Of a DNA stretch of 64,000 bases, positions 35,762-45,165 are shown piece by piece (the first letter of the stretch is position 1; each line of letters opens with the position of its first letter). Under the pieces are notes generated by a model. It made no database searches. It had not been told where the DNA came from and saw only the letters and a program-made list of their open reading frames with translations. The stretch covers positions 2,632,001 to 2,696,000 of the forward strand of contig NZ_CP094669.1 in NCBI RefSeq assembly GCF_022827545.1, read 5' to 3'. The position numbers and the translations under genes were made by a program. Source of the DNA: Hymenobacter tibetensis (GTDB lineage Bacteria; Bacteroidota; Bacteroidia; Cytophagales; Hymenobacteraceae).

Positions 35762-36115
35762 TTACTCTGCTGCCTGCTTCTCCAACTCCTGAAGCAGTTC
35801 ATCGGCTGCCTTTGCTATATCGGAGTAGCCTTGCTGCGCGGCGCGCTCCTTCGCGGCAATCAGCCCATCACGGTGCACGGTCTTGAAGTCGCCGTAGGGA
35901 AAGTGGTAGCGGCCTTTAGTGTCTTCACCTTTGCTCATATCGAGGCCGAGATGCCACTGGCCGTATTCTGCTATTTCGTGCTTGTCCAGAAATTTGTTTT
36001 CGACGTCGGCACTCGGGTTGTGCTCGCTCCACTGGCCTTCGTCATTCTTGAACTTGCCTTCTTCAAGGAGGCGCTGAGCGAATTTTACGGCGGCTGGATT
36101 CAGTTCGATTTTCAT
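35762..36115 (-). CDS. Conserved hypothetical cytosolic protein
   Basis: 117 aa, helical, highly charged. Motifs: RLLEEGKFKNDEGQWSEHNP, HEIAEYGQWHLGLDMSKGED, KGRYHFPYGDFKTVHRDGLI, then a coiled C-terminal helix (AAKERAAQQGYSDIAKAADE). The pattern with a Tyr-His-Phe-Pro-Tyr-Gly block is one I have seen in small proteins of unknown function, but I cannot name the family safely. Own terminator; start ATG at 36115. Confidence 0.75.
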   Translation of the reverse strand: MKIELNPAAVKFAQRLLEEGKFKNDEGQWSEHNPSADVENKFLDKHEIAEYGQWHLGLDMSKGEDTKGRYHFPYGDFKTVHRDGLIAAKERAAQQGYSDIAKAADELLQELEKQAAE

Positions 36116-36324
36116 GAGCGTGAACGTTTAGATGTACACTTCGCTGGCCAAACAGCCAACTACAGAGGTACGTGCGGCCCTGCTGCAAGTTCATGTTCAG
36201 CTCGCCTCAGTCCCGCTTAAATAAGTAGCTAGACCGAACTGAAAAGGTGATGTAAAGTTCTAGATAGGCAGTAAGTGAGCGTGCTACACACAACTAGCTA
36301 GGCAACGAGATGTCCCGTTATATC

Positions 36325-36360
36325 AAACAGCCAGACTACCGTTCGGTAATCTGGCTGTTT
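36325..36360 (-). terminator. Terminator of fdhA
   Basis: 16-base arms with one mismatch (36325-36340 with 36345-36360), GTTC loop, after the operon end. Confidence 0.8.
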
Positions 36361-36386
36361 GACGAAACAAGGGCTAAACAAGAACG

Positions 36387-37580
36387 CTACGCCGGTATCA
36401 AATTGTGCGGATTGATAACGAATTTCTTCGCTACGCCGCTATCAAACTCTGCGTAGCCTTCGGGCGCTTGATCGAGGCTGATAACCTCCACATTCACGGC
36501 TTTTGCAATCTGTACTTTATCGTACAGGATGGCTTGCATGAGTTGGCGATTGTAGCTCATCACAGGCGTCTGGCCGGTATGGAAGGAGTGGCTCTTGGCC
36601 CAGCCCAACCCGAAACGAATCGACAGGCTGCCTTTCTGGGCGGCTTTGTCTTCAGCACCGGGGTCTTCGGTTACGTAGAGGCCCGGAATACCAATGGAGC
36701 CACCTGCGCGGGTGATTTCCATCAGCGAATTGAGCACGGCGGCAGGCACCTCTTTCTTCGAGTCGGTACCGTGGCCGCTGGCCTCGAAGCCTACGCAGTC
36801 GACGGCGCAGTCAATCTCCGGTACGCCCAGAATCTGGGTGATTTGCTCGGTAAGCGTAGCGTCGAGGGTTAAGTCAACGGTTTCGCAACCGAAGGAGCGA
36901 GCATGTGCCAGGCGAGCCTTGTTCATATCGCCAACAATAACAACCGCTGCTCCGAGCAACTGTGCGGAAGCCGCTGCCGCCAAGCCTACTGGCCCTGCTC
37001 CGGCAACATAAACGGTGGTACCAGGGCCTACGCCCGCCTTCACGGCACCGTGGAAGCCCGTCGGGAAAATGTCGCTGAGCATGGTCAGGTCCCGGATTTT
37101 CTCCATTGCCTGGTCCTTGTTCGGAAACTTGAGTAGGTTGAAGTCGGCGTAGGGCACCATCACGTACTCCGCCTGCCCACCAACCCAGCCCCCCATGTCG
37201 ACATAGCCATAGGCACCGCCCGCGCGGCCTTCGTTCACGGTCAGGCAAATACCGGTTTTCATTTCTTTGCAGGTGCGGCACCGACCGCAGGCCACGTTGA
37301 ACGGCACCGATACCAAATCGCCCGGCTTCAGAAACTCGACATCAGTACCAGCTTCCACCACTTCGCCCGTGATTTCGTGGCCTAGCACTAACCCGGCTGG
37401 TGCCGTAGTCCGGCCCCGCACCATATGCTGGTCGGAACCGCAAATGTTAGTGGAAACTACTTTCAGGATCACCCCGTGGGTGATTTTCTTGCCTTTAGGA
37501 TTTTTGAGTTCCGGAAAATCGATACTCTGTACTTCGACCTTACCAGGTCCTATGTACACTACGCCTCTGTTGCTGGCCAT
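36387..37580 (-). CDS. fdhA: Glutathione-independent formaldehyde dehydrogenase
   Basis: Zinc-dependent medium-chain dehydrogenase of the Pseudomonas putida FdhA type, 397 aa. Zinc ligands and family motifs: NICGSDQHM (catalytic Cys about 47), GHEITGEV, structural-zinc CGRCRTCKEMKTGIC, YGYVDMGGWVGGQAEYVMVP, the Rossmann GAGPVGLAAAASAQLLGAA, and RFGLGWAKSHSFHTGQTPVM. FdhA keeps NAD tightly bound and can dismutate formaldehyde. It lies in a two-gene operon after a GlcG/HbpS-type gene, 51 bases apart. Likely role is formaldehyde or related aldehyde detoxification. Confidence 0.94.
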   Translation of the reverse strand: MASNRGVVYIGPGKVEVQSIDFPELKNPKGKKITHGVILKVVSTNICGSDQHMVRGRTTAPAGLVLGHEITGEVVEAGTDVEFLKPGDLVSVPFNVACGRCRTCKEMKTGICLTVNEGRAGGAYGYVDMGGWVGGQAEYVMVPYADFNLLKFPNKDQAMEKIRDLTMLSDIFPTGFHGAVKAGVGPGTTVYVAGAGPVGLAAAASAQLLGAAVVIVGDMNKARLAHARSFGCETVDLTLDATLTEQITQILGVPEIDCAVDCVGFEASGHGTDSKKEVPAAVLNSLMEITRAGGSIGIPGLYVTEDPGAEDKAAQKGSLSIRFGLGWAKSHSFHTGQTPVMSYNRQLMQAILYDKVQIAKAVNVEVISLDQAPEGYAEFDSGVAKKFVINPHNLIPA

Positions 37581-37631
37581 GGAAATTCAGGTGTAAAACG
37601 ATAAAAAAGAAGCAGATAACTCGCTTGCGTG

Positions 37632-38036
37632 TTATCCCTGAACTGCCTGCACACCGGCTTCAGCCACCGCATGATCGTCTTCTACGGTGCTGCCCGACAC
37701 GCCAATGGCACCTATAATTGTGCCGCTCTCGTCTTTGATCGGGATGCCACCGGGGAAGGTAATCAGTCCGCCGTTGGAGTGTTCGATGTTGTAGAGCGAG
37801 CCGCCGGGCTGTGAGAGGCTCCCGATAACACCAGTTGGCATATCGAAGAAACGGGCCGTTTTAGCTTTCTTGATGGAGATGTCGAGCGAGCCCAGCCACG
37901 CGTCATCCATGCGGATGAAGGCAGTAAGGTTGGCGCCAGCATCTACCACGGCAATGTTCATTTTTACGCCCATATCGAGGGCTTTCTGATGAGCGGCGTG
38001 TACAACGGCCTGTGCTTGCTGGAGGTTGATACCCAT
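37632..38036 (-). CDS. GlcG/HbpS family heme-binding protein
   Basis: 134 aa from ATG 38036. GlcG/HbpS fold (PF03928): [62 protein letters not shown] and [20 protein letters not shown]. Members include heme sensors and cob(I)alamin/diol-utilisation accessory proteins. No signal peptide, so cytosolic. First gene of the operon with fdhA; could be linked to stress response. The frame extends upstream without a better start. Confidence 0.85.
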   Translation of the reverse strand: MGINLQQAQAVVHAAHQKALDMGVKMNIAVVDAGANLTAFIRMDDAWLGSLDISIKKAKTARFFDMPTGVIGSLSQPGGSLYNIEHSNGGLITFPGGIPIKDESGTIIGAIGVSGSTVEDDHAVAEAGVQAVQG

Positions 38037-38368
38037 AGTGGTTTTGGAATTAGTAAGAGATACTTGCTGGTCAACAACGGTATTTTGGGGACTGTGTTCA
38101 ACCATTCGTCTACGATTGAGACGATACATACCCATCATTGCGACTATAGTGCAGTACAGCTTGAGAATTTGCCAGTTTCGTTAGCTACCAGCCGGGTTGC
38201 TGCAGCCTCGCGCATGGCCGTAGCCGCTTGCCTCCATCTGTTACTTCTAGTTGCTGTGATGGCCTAAGACAGGGCTGCCTGTAAAAAGGAAGCCGGCAGT
38301 AGCACCAGGGGTAAGTAGCATTTCCAGCCTGATTTGCCTACCTTCGCAGTTGGAAAAAACCGCCTCTA
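38037..38368. other. Divergent intergenic region (332 bases)
   Basis: Between the HbpS/fdhA operon (minus) and lepA (plus). Carries the lepA -7 element at 38339-38346. No other gene or structure seen. Confidence 0.45.
38339..38346 (+). promoter_or_regulatory. Putative -7 element of lepA (TACCTTCG)
   Basis: One mismatch to TAnnTTTG but the same TACCTTCG form that recurs before mnmE and fabH; 23 bases before the GTG start, implying a very short leader. Confidence 0.5.
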
Positions 38369-40156
38369 GTGAAGAACATCCGCAATTTCTGCATCATTGC
38401 CCACATCGACCACGGCAAGAGTACCCTGGCCGACCGTCTGTTGGAGTTTACCAGTACTGTGGCCAAGCGCGATATGCAGGCCCAGCTGCTCGACAACATG
38501 GATTTGGAGCGGGAGCGGGGCATCACCATCAAGAGCCACGCCATTCAGATGCAGTACCCCTATAAAGGGGAAATCTACACGCTGAACCTGATTGACACCC
38601 CCGGCCACGTCGATTTCAGTTACGAAGTATCACGTAGTATCGCGGCTTGCGAAGGTGCCCTCCTAATCGTAGATGCCTCCCAAGGTATTGAGGCCCAAAC
38701 GATTTCCAACTTGTATCTGGCCATTGGCGCCGATTTGGAAATCATACCGGTGCTCAACAAGATTGACCTGCCGCACGCCATGCCCGAAGAAGTGTCCGAC
38801 GAAATTGTGGACCTCATCGGCTGTGATATCGAAGACATTATTCATGCTTCCGGTAAAACCGGCATTGGCATCGAGAATATTCTGAATGCCATTATCGAGC
38901 GGGTTCCGGCTCCTAAAGGCGACCCGGCAGCGCCACTGCAAGCCCTGATTTTCGACTCCGTCTTCAATTCCTATCGGGGTATTGAAGTGCTGTTCCGGAT
39001 CAAGAATGGCACCATGCGCAAAGGCGACAAGCTGCGCTTCATGGCTACTGGCAAGGAGTACGGCGCCGACGAAATTGGTATCCTGGGCCTCAACCAAGAG
39101 CCGCGCCTCGAAATGTCGGCTGGCAACGTAGGATATTTGATTTCGGGTATCAAGGAAGCACGCGAAGTAAAAGTAGGGGATACCATCACGCACGTGGCCA
39201 ACCCGACGGCAGAGGCCATCCAGGGCTTTGCCGATGTGAAGCCGATGGTATTTGCCGGCATTTACCCCGTTGATACCACCGAGTACGAGGAGTTGCGCTC
39301 CTGCATGGAAAAGCTTCAGCTCAACGATGCCTCCTTGGTGTGGGAACCCGAAACGTCGGTGGCATTGGGCTTTGGCTTCCGCTGCGGCTTCCTAGGCATG
39401 CTACATATGGAAATCGTGCAGGAGCGCCTGGAACGCGAATTCAACATGACGGTAATTACCACCGTTCCGTCGGTGCAGTTCCACGCCATCGGCACCAAAG
39501 ACCAGGAGTTGACCATCAATGCGCCATCGGAAATGCCGGAGCCAAACATGATCAAGCTGATTGAGGAGCCTTACATTAAAGCGCAGATCATCACGGCCGC
39601 TGACTATGTAGGTTCGATCATCACGCTGTGCATGGAGAAACGGGGCATCATCAAAGGCCAGTCGTATCTGACCTCAGAGCGGGTGGAAATGAGCTTCGAA
39701 CTGCCGCTGTCGGAAATCGTGTTCGACTTCTTCGACAAGCTGAAAACCATCAGCCGTGGCTATGCCTCCCTCGACTACGAGCTGATTGGCTTCCGCGAGT
39801 CCGATATGGTGAAGCTCGATATCATGCTAAACGGCGAGAAAGTGGATGCGCTGTCGGCTATTGTGCACCGCTCCAAGAGCTATGACTGGGGCCGCCGCCT
39901 CTGCGAAAAGCTCCGCGAACTGCTGCCTCGTCAGATGTTCGAAATTGCCATCCAGGCCAGCATCGGGCAGAAAATCATTGCCCGCGAAACGGTGAAGGCG
40001 CTGCGCAAGAACGTAATTGCCAAGTGCTACGGTGGTGATATAAGCCGGAAGCGCAAGCTGCTTGAAAAGCAGAAGGAAGGCAAGAAGCGGATGCGTCAGG
40101 TGGGTTCCGTTGAAATTCCACAAGAAGCTTTCTTAGCAGTACTCAAAATCGATTAA
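38369..40156 (+). CDS. lepA: Elongation factor 4 (LepA)
   Basis: Ribosome-binding GTPase of 595 aa, conserved across bacteria. G1 loop [16 protein letters not shown] at residues 11-26, G2/G3 region [12 protein letters not shown] and [16 protein letters not shown]4 NKIDLPHA. Domains II-V follow, with the EF4-specific C-terminal domain including [18 protein letters not shown] then [13 protein letters not shown]. Full length. Start is GTG at 38369 (the first codon before the conserved [16 protein letters not shown] block). Ends at a strong hairpin. Confidence 0.97.
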   Translation: MKNIRNFCIIAHIDHGKSTLADRLLEFTSTVAKRDMQAQLLDNMDLERERGITIKSHAIQMQYPYKGEIYTLNLIDTPGHVDFSYEVSRSIAACEGALLIVDASQGIEAQTISNLYLAIGADLEIIPVLNKIDLPHAMPEEVSDEIVDLIGCDIEDIIHASGKTGIGIENILNAIIERVPAPKGDPAAPLQALIFDSVFNSYRGIEVLFRIKNGTMRKGDKLRFMATGKEYGADEIGILGLNQEPRLEMSAGNVGYLISGIKEAREVKVGDTITHVANPTAEAIQGFADVKPMVFAGIYPVDTTEYEELRSCMEKLQLNDASLVWEPETSVALGFGFRCGFLGMLHMEIVQERLEREFNMTVITTVPSVQFHAIGTKDQELTINAPSEMPEPNMIKLIEEPYIKAQIITAADYVGSIITLCMEKRGIIKGQSYLTSERVEMSFELPLSEIVFDFFDKLKTISRGYASLDYELIGFRESDMVKLDIMLNGEKVDALSAIVHRSKSYDWGRRLCEKLRELLPRQMFEIAIQASIGQKIIARETVKALRKNVIAKCYGGDISRKRKLLEKQKEGKKRMRQVGSVEIPQEAFLAVLKID

Positions 40157-40162
40157 TACAAG

Positions 40163-40190
40163 AAACGCGCCTCAGCAAGGCGCGTTTTTT
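40163..40190 (+). terminator. Terminator of lepA
   Basis: 9-bp perfect stem (40163-40171 with 40179-40187), then a T6 run. Confidence 0.9.
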
Positions 40191-40265
40191 AATGTCTTTA
40201 CTTCTCTGTTTCATTTCACTTCATACACTTCTTGAAAGAGCATGGTATGATTAACCTTACAGCAA

Positions 40266-40454
40266 ATGCTTAAAGAACTCACCAAGAACTGTACGAACGA
40301 AAACCAGTTAGAGAACATCCGCAAAGGACAGGAGCGCAAGTTCCGGTGGAGGGATGACTGGCCTGAAATGGAGAAAGAAATTCTTGAGTCGGGCAACGCG
40401 GCCATTCTAGCGCATGCCCGCTCACGCGAAACCACTGATAAACTTCCTGAATAA
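40266..40454 (+). CDS. Small hypothetical protein, 62 aa
   Basis: Open frame from ATG 40266, ending 16 bases before folD, same strand. Composition is highly charged and helical ([20 protein letters not shown], then [20 protein letters not shown]) with codon choice like neighbouring genes. No family known and no ribosome-binding site; support comes only from length, composition and position, so it could be a chance frame. Confidence 0.4.
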   Translation: MLKELTKNCTNENQLENIRKGQERKFRWRDDWPEMEKEILESGNAAILAHARSRETTDKLPE

Positions 40455-40470
40455 CCTCGCTCACCATCCC

Positions 40471-41382
40471 ATGACCACTGCCCCCGAAGCCACTACCTAC
40501 CGCCTCATCGACGGCAAGCAAACTGCCGAGGACATTAAAGTTGAAATTGCTGCTGAAGTAGAAAAGCTAAAAGCTGCTGGTAGCAAGGTGCCCCACCTAG
40601 CCGCTATCCTCGTCGGCCACGACGGTGGATCTGAAACCTACGTGCGAAACAAAGTGCTAGCCTGCGAACGGGTCGGGTTTGAGAGCACGCTGTTGCGCTA
40701 CGAAGCCGACATCAGCGAAGCCGAACTGTTGGCGAAGGTGGAAGAGCTAAACCAAGATGCCGACATCGACGGCTTCATTGTGCAACTGCCGCTGCCCCGC
40801 CATATCTCTTCGGAAAAGGTGATTGAAGCTATTCGCCCCGAGAAGGATGTGGATGGGTTTCATCCCATGAACATTGGTCGGATGGTGGCTGGGTTGCCCG
40901 CCTTGTTGCCCGCTACTCCTTCGGGTATTGTGGAACTGCTACGTCGTTACAAGTTGCCTACCGATGGTAAGCATTGCGTGGTAATTGGTCGTAGCAACAT
41001 TGTGGGCACGCCCGTTAGCATTCTGCTGGCTAAGAACTTAGAGCCTGGCAATTGTACGGTTACTTTATGCCACTCCCGTACGCAGAACTTGGCTGCTATC
41101 ACGCAGACAGCCGACATTCTGGTGACTGCTCTGGGCCGGCCGGAGTTCGTGACGGCAGACATGGTGAAGCCTGGCGCCGTGGTTATTGATGTAGGCACGA
41201 CGCGGGTGGAAGACGCAAGCCGTAAAGCTGGGTGGGCCTTAAAAGGCGACGTAAATTTCACAGAGGTAGCACCCTTGGCATCGTACATTACTCCGGTGCC
41301 AGGAGGCGTTGGTCCCATGACCATTGCTATGTTGCTACTCAACACTTTGAAAGCGTGCAAACGCGAGGTATATCCGCGCTAG
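40471..41382 (+). CDS. folD: Bifunctional methylenetetrahydrofolate dehydrogenase/cyclohydrolase
   Basis: FolD, 303 aa from ATG 40471. Converts 5,10-methylene-THF to 10-formyl-THF through the dehydrogenase and cyclohydrolase reactions. Visible motifs: [20 protein letters not shown] (active-site Lys), [43 protein letters not shown], the NADP site [16 protein letters not shown], and [15 protein letters not shown]. Length and order match the family. Supplies one-carbon units for purines and formyl-Met. Immediately downstream of the small ORF. Confidence 0.97.
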   Translation: MTTAPEATTYRLIDGKQTAEDIKVEIAAEVEKLKAAGSKVPHLAAILVGHDGGSETYVRNKVLACERVGFESTLLRYEADISEAELLAKVEELNQDADIDGFIVQLPLPRHISSEKVIEAIRPEKDVDGFHPMNIGRMVAGLPALLPATPSGIVELLRRYKLPTDGKHCVVIGRSNIVGTPVSILLAKNLEPGNCTVTLCHSRTQNLAAITQTADILVTALGRPEFVTADMVKPGAVVIDVGTTRVEDASRKAGWALKGDVNFTEVAPLASYITPVPGGVGPMTIAMLLLNTLKACKREVYPR

Positions 41383-41506
41383 AATCCAATAAATACACAG
41401 TGCAGGTTTTGAATTTCAAGGCGTTGTACTACTTTTAGAGTCGGGTTGGGGGAACGAACGACGGGCATGTATACGTTCGGAGTAACGGCCAACAACCTGG
41501 CTTTAC

Positions 41507-42178
41507 TTGTTTGAAGACCCCGCTTTGCTGCACGAACTTCCTCTTGTGCTGGCAGCCTCAACACTCTCTGAGGCTCCATCACCCGCGCTGCCCCTTATGG
41601 AGCAGTTTTATACGATTCAAGGTGAAGGTTACAACACCGGACGCGCAGCCTACTTTGTCCGCCTCGGCGGGTGCGATGTAGGCTGCGTTTGGTGCGACGT
41701 AAAAGAGTCGTGGGATGTGAATGCCCACCCTCGCGTGGCCATTCCTGATATTGTGGCCGCTGCCACGGCCCACGCTGGCCGCAACGTGGTGATTACGGGT
41801 GGTGAGCCCCTAATGCATAACCTAGGCCCCCTGACCCAAGCCCTGCACGCAGCGGGCTGCCAAAACTGGATTGAAACCAGTGGTGCTTACCCGCTTAGCG
41901 GCGAGTGGGACTGGATTTGTGTGTCGCCCAAGAAGTTCAAAGCTCCATTGCCCTCGGTGTTGGCGTATGCCCACGAGCTGAAAATTATTGTGTTCAATAA
42001 GTCGGACTTCGTGTGGGCCGAGGAACACGCAGCGCAAGTAGGTTCAGCTTGCCGACTGTATTTGCAGCCGGAATGGAGCAAATCCGCGCAAATGATGCCG
42101 CTCATTGTAGACTACGTGAAGGCAAATCCGCGTTGGCAGGTATCCTTACAGACTCATAAGTTTCTTGATATCCCCTAG
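41507..42178 (+). CDS. queE: 7-carboxy-7-deazaguanine synthase
   Basis: QueE-type radical SAM enzyme, 223 aa, converting CPH4 to CDG in queuosine/preQ0 biosynthesis. The cluster motif is at about residues 56-63 (CDVGCVWCDVKESWD, Cys-x3-Cys-x2-Cys), with FYTIQGEGYNTGRAAYFVR and GGEPLMHNL (SAM binding). Upstream frame is closed at 41483 and no ATG precedes MEQFYTI at 41597. The family's N-terminus usually extends beyond that Met, so I use TTG at 41507; ATG 41597 is the alternative. Other queuosine genes are not next to it. Runs into the OmpA gene 11 bases later, likely one operon. Confidence 0.92.
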   Translation: MFEDPALLHELPLVLAASTLSEAPSPALPLMEQFYTIQGEGYNTGRAAYFVRLGGCDVGCVWCDVKESWDVNAHPRVAIPDIVAAATAHAGRNVVITGGEPLMHNLGPLTQALHAAGCQNWIETSGAYPLSGEWDWICVSPKKFKAPLPSVLAYAHELKIIVFNKSDFVWAEEHAAQVGSACRLYLQPEWSKSAQMMPLIVDYVKANPRWQVSLQTHKFLDIP

Positions 42179-42189
42179 GGTTCTGGTTT

Positions 42190-44133
42190 ATGCGCCGATT
42201 GCTATCCGTGCCGTTGCTGCTAGCCGTTGTCCTGCTGTTGCCGCTTGGCGCGGCTGGTCAGGCTACCTTGGCTACCACCAATACCAAAGCCCGTAGCCTG
42301 TGGGATAAAGCGCAGTCCCAGGCAAAAGAACGTAACTTCGATAAAGCCATCGAAACGTTGACGGTGCTCAACCAGAAGTTCCCCTCCTTAGGCGAGCCAT
42401 ACTTGATGCGTGGTTCGTTGCTGAAGAGTATGGGCGAGAATCGACCTGCTTTCGAGGCATATCGGGATGGGCTCGCCAAAATGCCCGTAGACGCTAATCG
42501 GGCCACCGATTATTTCACGCTCGGAGAGTTGGCCATGAGCTTCGGAGAGTATCAGATTGCCTCTGAAAGCTACAAACGGCTGTTGAAATCGGGACCGAAA
42601 GCGCAGCGCAACGCTGCTCGGGCCCAACGGCAATTACTTAACTGCGAGTTTGCGGTGAAAGCCATGGCTGCGCCTATTGGCGTTCGTCCAGATCGTTTGG
42701 CAGCCCCTCTCAACACGTTTCGGTTTCAGTACTTTCCGGCCCTTACCGCAGACAGCCGCTTTCTGCTCTTCACGGGGCGGCCAGCCGTTGACAGTGGTGA
42801 AGATTTGTTTGTCGCGCGTATGAACAAGGATGGCAGCGTTGGCAATCCAGCTTCCATATCTCCTTTCATCAACACGCCTTATAACGAGGGGGCTGGCACT
42901 ATTTCCGGTGACGGCAAAACTCTGGTTTTTGCTTCCTGCGACCGGCCTAATTCGGTTGGCAACTGTGACCTTTATATTTCGCGGCGCACCGGCAACAACT
43001 GGAGCAAGCCCCAGAACCTGGGCCGCACGGTTAACTCGCCGGAATGGGACTCGCAGCCTACGCTTTCGGCTGATGGGCGTACGCTCTACTTCACTTCTAC
43101 CCGTCGGGGAGGACAAGGGCTGGAAGACATCTACATGACCACCTTAGACGCTGACGGCAACTGGACCCCCGCTCGCAACCTTGGACAACCCGTAAATACG
43201 CCAGGTAAAGACATGGCACCTTTTATTCATGCCAGCGGGACTACGCTCTACTACGTCACCGATGGGCTAGTAGGTATGGGAGGGTTGGATGTTTTTCGGT
43301 GTGAATTGAAATCGGCTGGCCGTTGGAGTGAGCCCCTCAATCTAGGCTATCCGCTGAATACGCACGAAAACGAAGCTTCTCTTTTCATCACATCCGACAA
43401 TCGTCGTGGTTTCTGCTCCCGTTCGCGAGCAGCGGAGTCAGGCGTCCGTACCGAGCAGGACCGGCCAGTGGAGTTGTTTAGTTTCGAGGTGCCCCAGCAA
43501 ATTCGGCCCAGCGAGACGAGTACCTATACCCAGGGCCGCGTATTCGACGCGTCAACCAAAAAGCCCATCAAGGCAGATGTGCAGCTCTACGACCTGAATA
43601 CCGACGAGCTAACGCAGTTTGTGACCTCAGATGCCGAGAACGGAGATTACACGGTGGTACTGAACGAAGGTCGGCAGTATGCCATGTATGCTGCCGCTGA
43701 CAAGTATCTGATGAAGAGCTTAAGCTTCGACTATTCAGACAAGCGCAATTTCGATCCGCTCACCCTGGACATTTATTTGGAGCCGGTGCGCGCTGGCCGG
43801 AGTATCGTACTCAACAACTTGTTTTTCGATACCAACCAATACGAATTGAAGCCTAAGTCGCGGACAGAACTCAACCGGCTTGTTGGGTTCATGAAGCAGT
43901 ACCCTGAGGTGCAAGTGGAGGTAAGTGGGCACACCGACGACGTAGGCTCTGACGATGACAACCTGTCGTTGTCGCAGAACCGTGCTAAGTCGGTGTATAG
44001 CTATTTGGTGAGCCAGGGAGTAAAAGCGGAACGGCTCCGGTTCAAGGGATACGGCGAGAGCAAGCCATTAGTGGCAAACGATTCGGACAGCCGTCGGCAG
44101 CAAAATAGAAGAATAGAGTTGCGCATCCTTTAA
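42190..44133 (+). CDS. PorE-like OmpA protein: TPR, PD40 propeller, carboxypeptidase-regulatory domain, OmpA domain
   Basis: 647 aa with a signal peptide ending GAAGQ. Order of domains: TPR-like helices (about 35-150, AQSQAKERNFDKAIETLTVL), PD40/WD40-like blades (about 175-430, e.g. PTLSADGRTLYFTSTRRGGQ), a carboxypeptidase-regulatory-like domain (about 440-520, TQGRVFDASTKKPIKADVQL), and an OmpA domain (about 530-647, LKPKSRTELNRLV, VEVSGHTDDVGSDDDN, RAKSVYSYLVSQGV, ENRRIEL-type end QNRRIELRIL). This is the layout of PorE-type T9SS-associated anchors. Several related proteins without T9SS function exist, so the specific role is inference. Peptidoglycan anchoring by the C-terminus is established for the family. 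It starts 11 bases after queE. Confidence 0.9.
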   Translation: MRRLLSVPLLLAVVLLLPLGAAGQATLATTNTKARSLWDKAQSQAKERNFDKAIETLTVLNQKFPSLGEPYLMRGSLLKSMGENRPAFEAYRDGLAKMPVDANRATDYFTLGELAMSFGEYQIASESYKRLLKSGPKAQRNAARAQRQLLNCEFAVKAMAAPIGVRPDRLAAPLNTFRFQYFPALTADSRFLLFTGRPAVDSGEDLFVARMNKDGSVGNPASISPFINTPYNEGAGTISGDGKTLVFASCDRPNSVGNCDLYISRRTGNNWSKPQNLGRTVNSPEWDSQPTLSADGRTLYFTSTRRGGQGLEDIYMTTLDADGNWTPARNLGQPVNTPGKDMAPFIHASGTTLYYVTDGLVGMGGLDVFRCELKSAGRWSEPLNLGYPLNTHENEASLFITSDNRRGFCSRSRAAESGVRTEQDRPVELFSFEVPQQIRPSETSTYTQGRVFDASTKKPIKADVQLYDLNTDELTQFVTSDAENGDYTVVLNEGRQYAMYAAADKYLMKSLSFDYSDKRNFDPLTLDIYLEPVRAGRSIVLNNLFFDTNQYELKPKSRTELNRLVGFMKQYPEVQVEVSGHTDDVGSDDDNLSLSQNRAKSVYSYLVSQGVKAERLRFKGYGESKPLVANDSDSRRQQNRRIELRIL

Positions 44134-44164
44134 AAGGGGCCTCTTTCAGGTAGGTAATCAGGAC

Positions 44165-44200
44165 AAAAAAGTCCGGTAGCATATGCTACCGGACTTTTTT
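44165..44200. terminator. 36-bp perfect palindrome terminator
   Basis: Arms 44165-44182 and 44183-44200 are exact reverse complements with no loop spacer and T6 runs on both strands; ends the OmpA gene. Confidence 0.9.
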
Positions 44201-44323
44201 TGCTTGTAGTATTCCTTCTTAGTATCACTATTAAACCCTTAATACTGAATGATTCAGGCTGGCTGAGTGCAAGTATAGGAATAGAATAATTATAAATTTT
44301 CTGTGTATGTTTAAATATTCCTC

Positions 44324-44331
44324 TATATTTG
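44324..44331 (+). promoter_or_regulatory. -7 element TATATTTG
   Basis: Exact TAnnTTTG match 98 bases before the ATG at 44429; the same octamer is before the third paralog at 61044. Confidence 0.55.
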
Positions 44332-44428
44332 AGCCAGTCAAAAAGGTGCAAACAACTTAGTTTTTTACAATGTATCTAGGCTAGGCATCAAGCATTATTT
44401 ACCTTTTTCTCACTCACATTCCATCACC

Positions 44429-44788
44429 ATGAAAAAAGCTCTTTTCCTTACCGGCCTAGTATTGGCACTAGGAGCCACCGCGTACGCAACCGGCGACAAA
44501 GATGCCACCATCAAGACACGGGCTCTAGCCCTTACCCGAGTGCAGGTTGAAAAGGCGCGCCTAGACGAAGGACAGTATGTAAAGGTGAAGGATCTTAACA
44601 TCCGCATGCTTACCGAGATGGAAGATCTGAAAACTCGCTTTGCTGCTGAACCTGCCATCCTAGATGAGCGCCTAGCGGTAGCGCAGGCTCGTTATGAGCT
44701 AGAATTAACTGCTATGATGCGTCCGTCGCAGCTTGTTATGTTCAACCAAGCGCGCAACAGCATGACTGCCCTTAGTGCTCCACGCTAG
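44429..44788 (+). CDS. Small exported protein, E-G-Q-Y family (member 1)
   Basis: 119 aa, signal peptide ending AYATG. The mature part is wholly helical: ARLDEGQYVKVKDLNIRM, then LDERLAVAQARYELELTAMM and RPSQLVMFNQAR. It is one of three paralogs in this window (with 45166-45528 and 61044-61448) that share L-x-E-G-Q-Y-[VI]-[KR] ... N, and a later Y-E/D ... P-x-Q. The paired Leu-x-x-x-Gln-like motifs are reminiscent of the Spy/CpxP LTxxQ family, suggesting a small periplasmic chaperone-like bundle, but that is inference. Own promoter and terminator. Confidence 0.85.
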   Translation: MKKALFLTGLVLALGATAYATGDKDATIKTRALALTRVQVEKARLDEGQYVKVKDLNIRMLTEMEDLKTRFAAEPAILDERLAVAQARYELELTAMMRPSQLVMFNQARNSMTALSAPR

Positions 44789-44802
44789 CTGCATATCCGC
44801 CG

Positions 44803-44832
44803 GCCAAGAACTCACCTCGGTGGGTTCTTGGC
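44803..44832 (+). terminator. Terminator of the 44429-44788 gene
   Basis: 14-base arms with one wobble mismatch (44803-44816 with 44819-44832) and a 2-base loop, just after the stop. Confidence 0.75.
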
Positions 44833-45071
44833 GTGGCGTTAATGGCAGCACGCGTTATATGGCAAAAACAGTTGAATCTGGCGTGATGCAATTCACGCAA
44901 TAATAGGAGTGACTAGGACTTGCCAGAAAATTATGGCCTGATCAACCTCCTTCTTAACTATAAGGGAGTAATGGAAAGCCCTAAGTCAGTATTTTCTTAA
45001 AATGAGAATATAGAGTCTCTTAAGTCTATAAATAAACCTATAATTTATTTTGACTTAATTTAATAGTATTG

Positions 45072-45079
45072 TATATTTA
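45072..45079 (+). promoter_or_regulatory. -7-like element TATATTTA
   Basis: One mismatch to TATATTTG, 87 bases before ATG 45166; same octamer family as at 44324 and 60974. Confidence 0.45.
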
Positions 45080-45165
45080 GTACATAATGTTGCCAGGTTG
45101 CTATTGCGGCTTGCTAACTGCTGCTCCATACCATTGCCAATTTCCAACCCTAAAATGTCCCCATC

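Larger units (their letters stand above)
44134..44428. other. AT-rich promoter region before the first E-G-Q-Y gene
   Basis: Begins with a 36-bp palindromic terminator, then about 200 AT-rich bases with the TATATTTG element at 44324. No ORF. Confidence 0.45.
44789..45165. other. AT-rich intergenic region before the second E-G-Q-Y gene (377 bases)
   Basis: Begins with the terminator hairpin at 44803-44832. From about 44980 the sequence becomes very AT-rich (near-homopolymer AT runs), and ends with a TATATTTA element at 45072. No ORF recognised. Confidence 0.45.
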
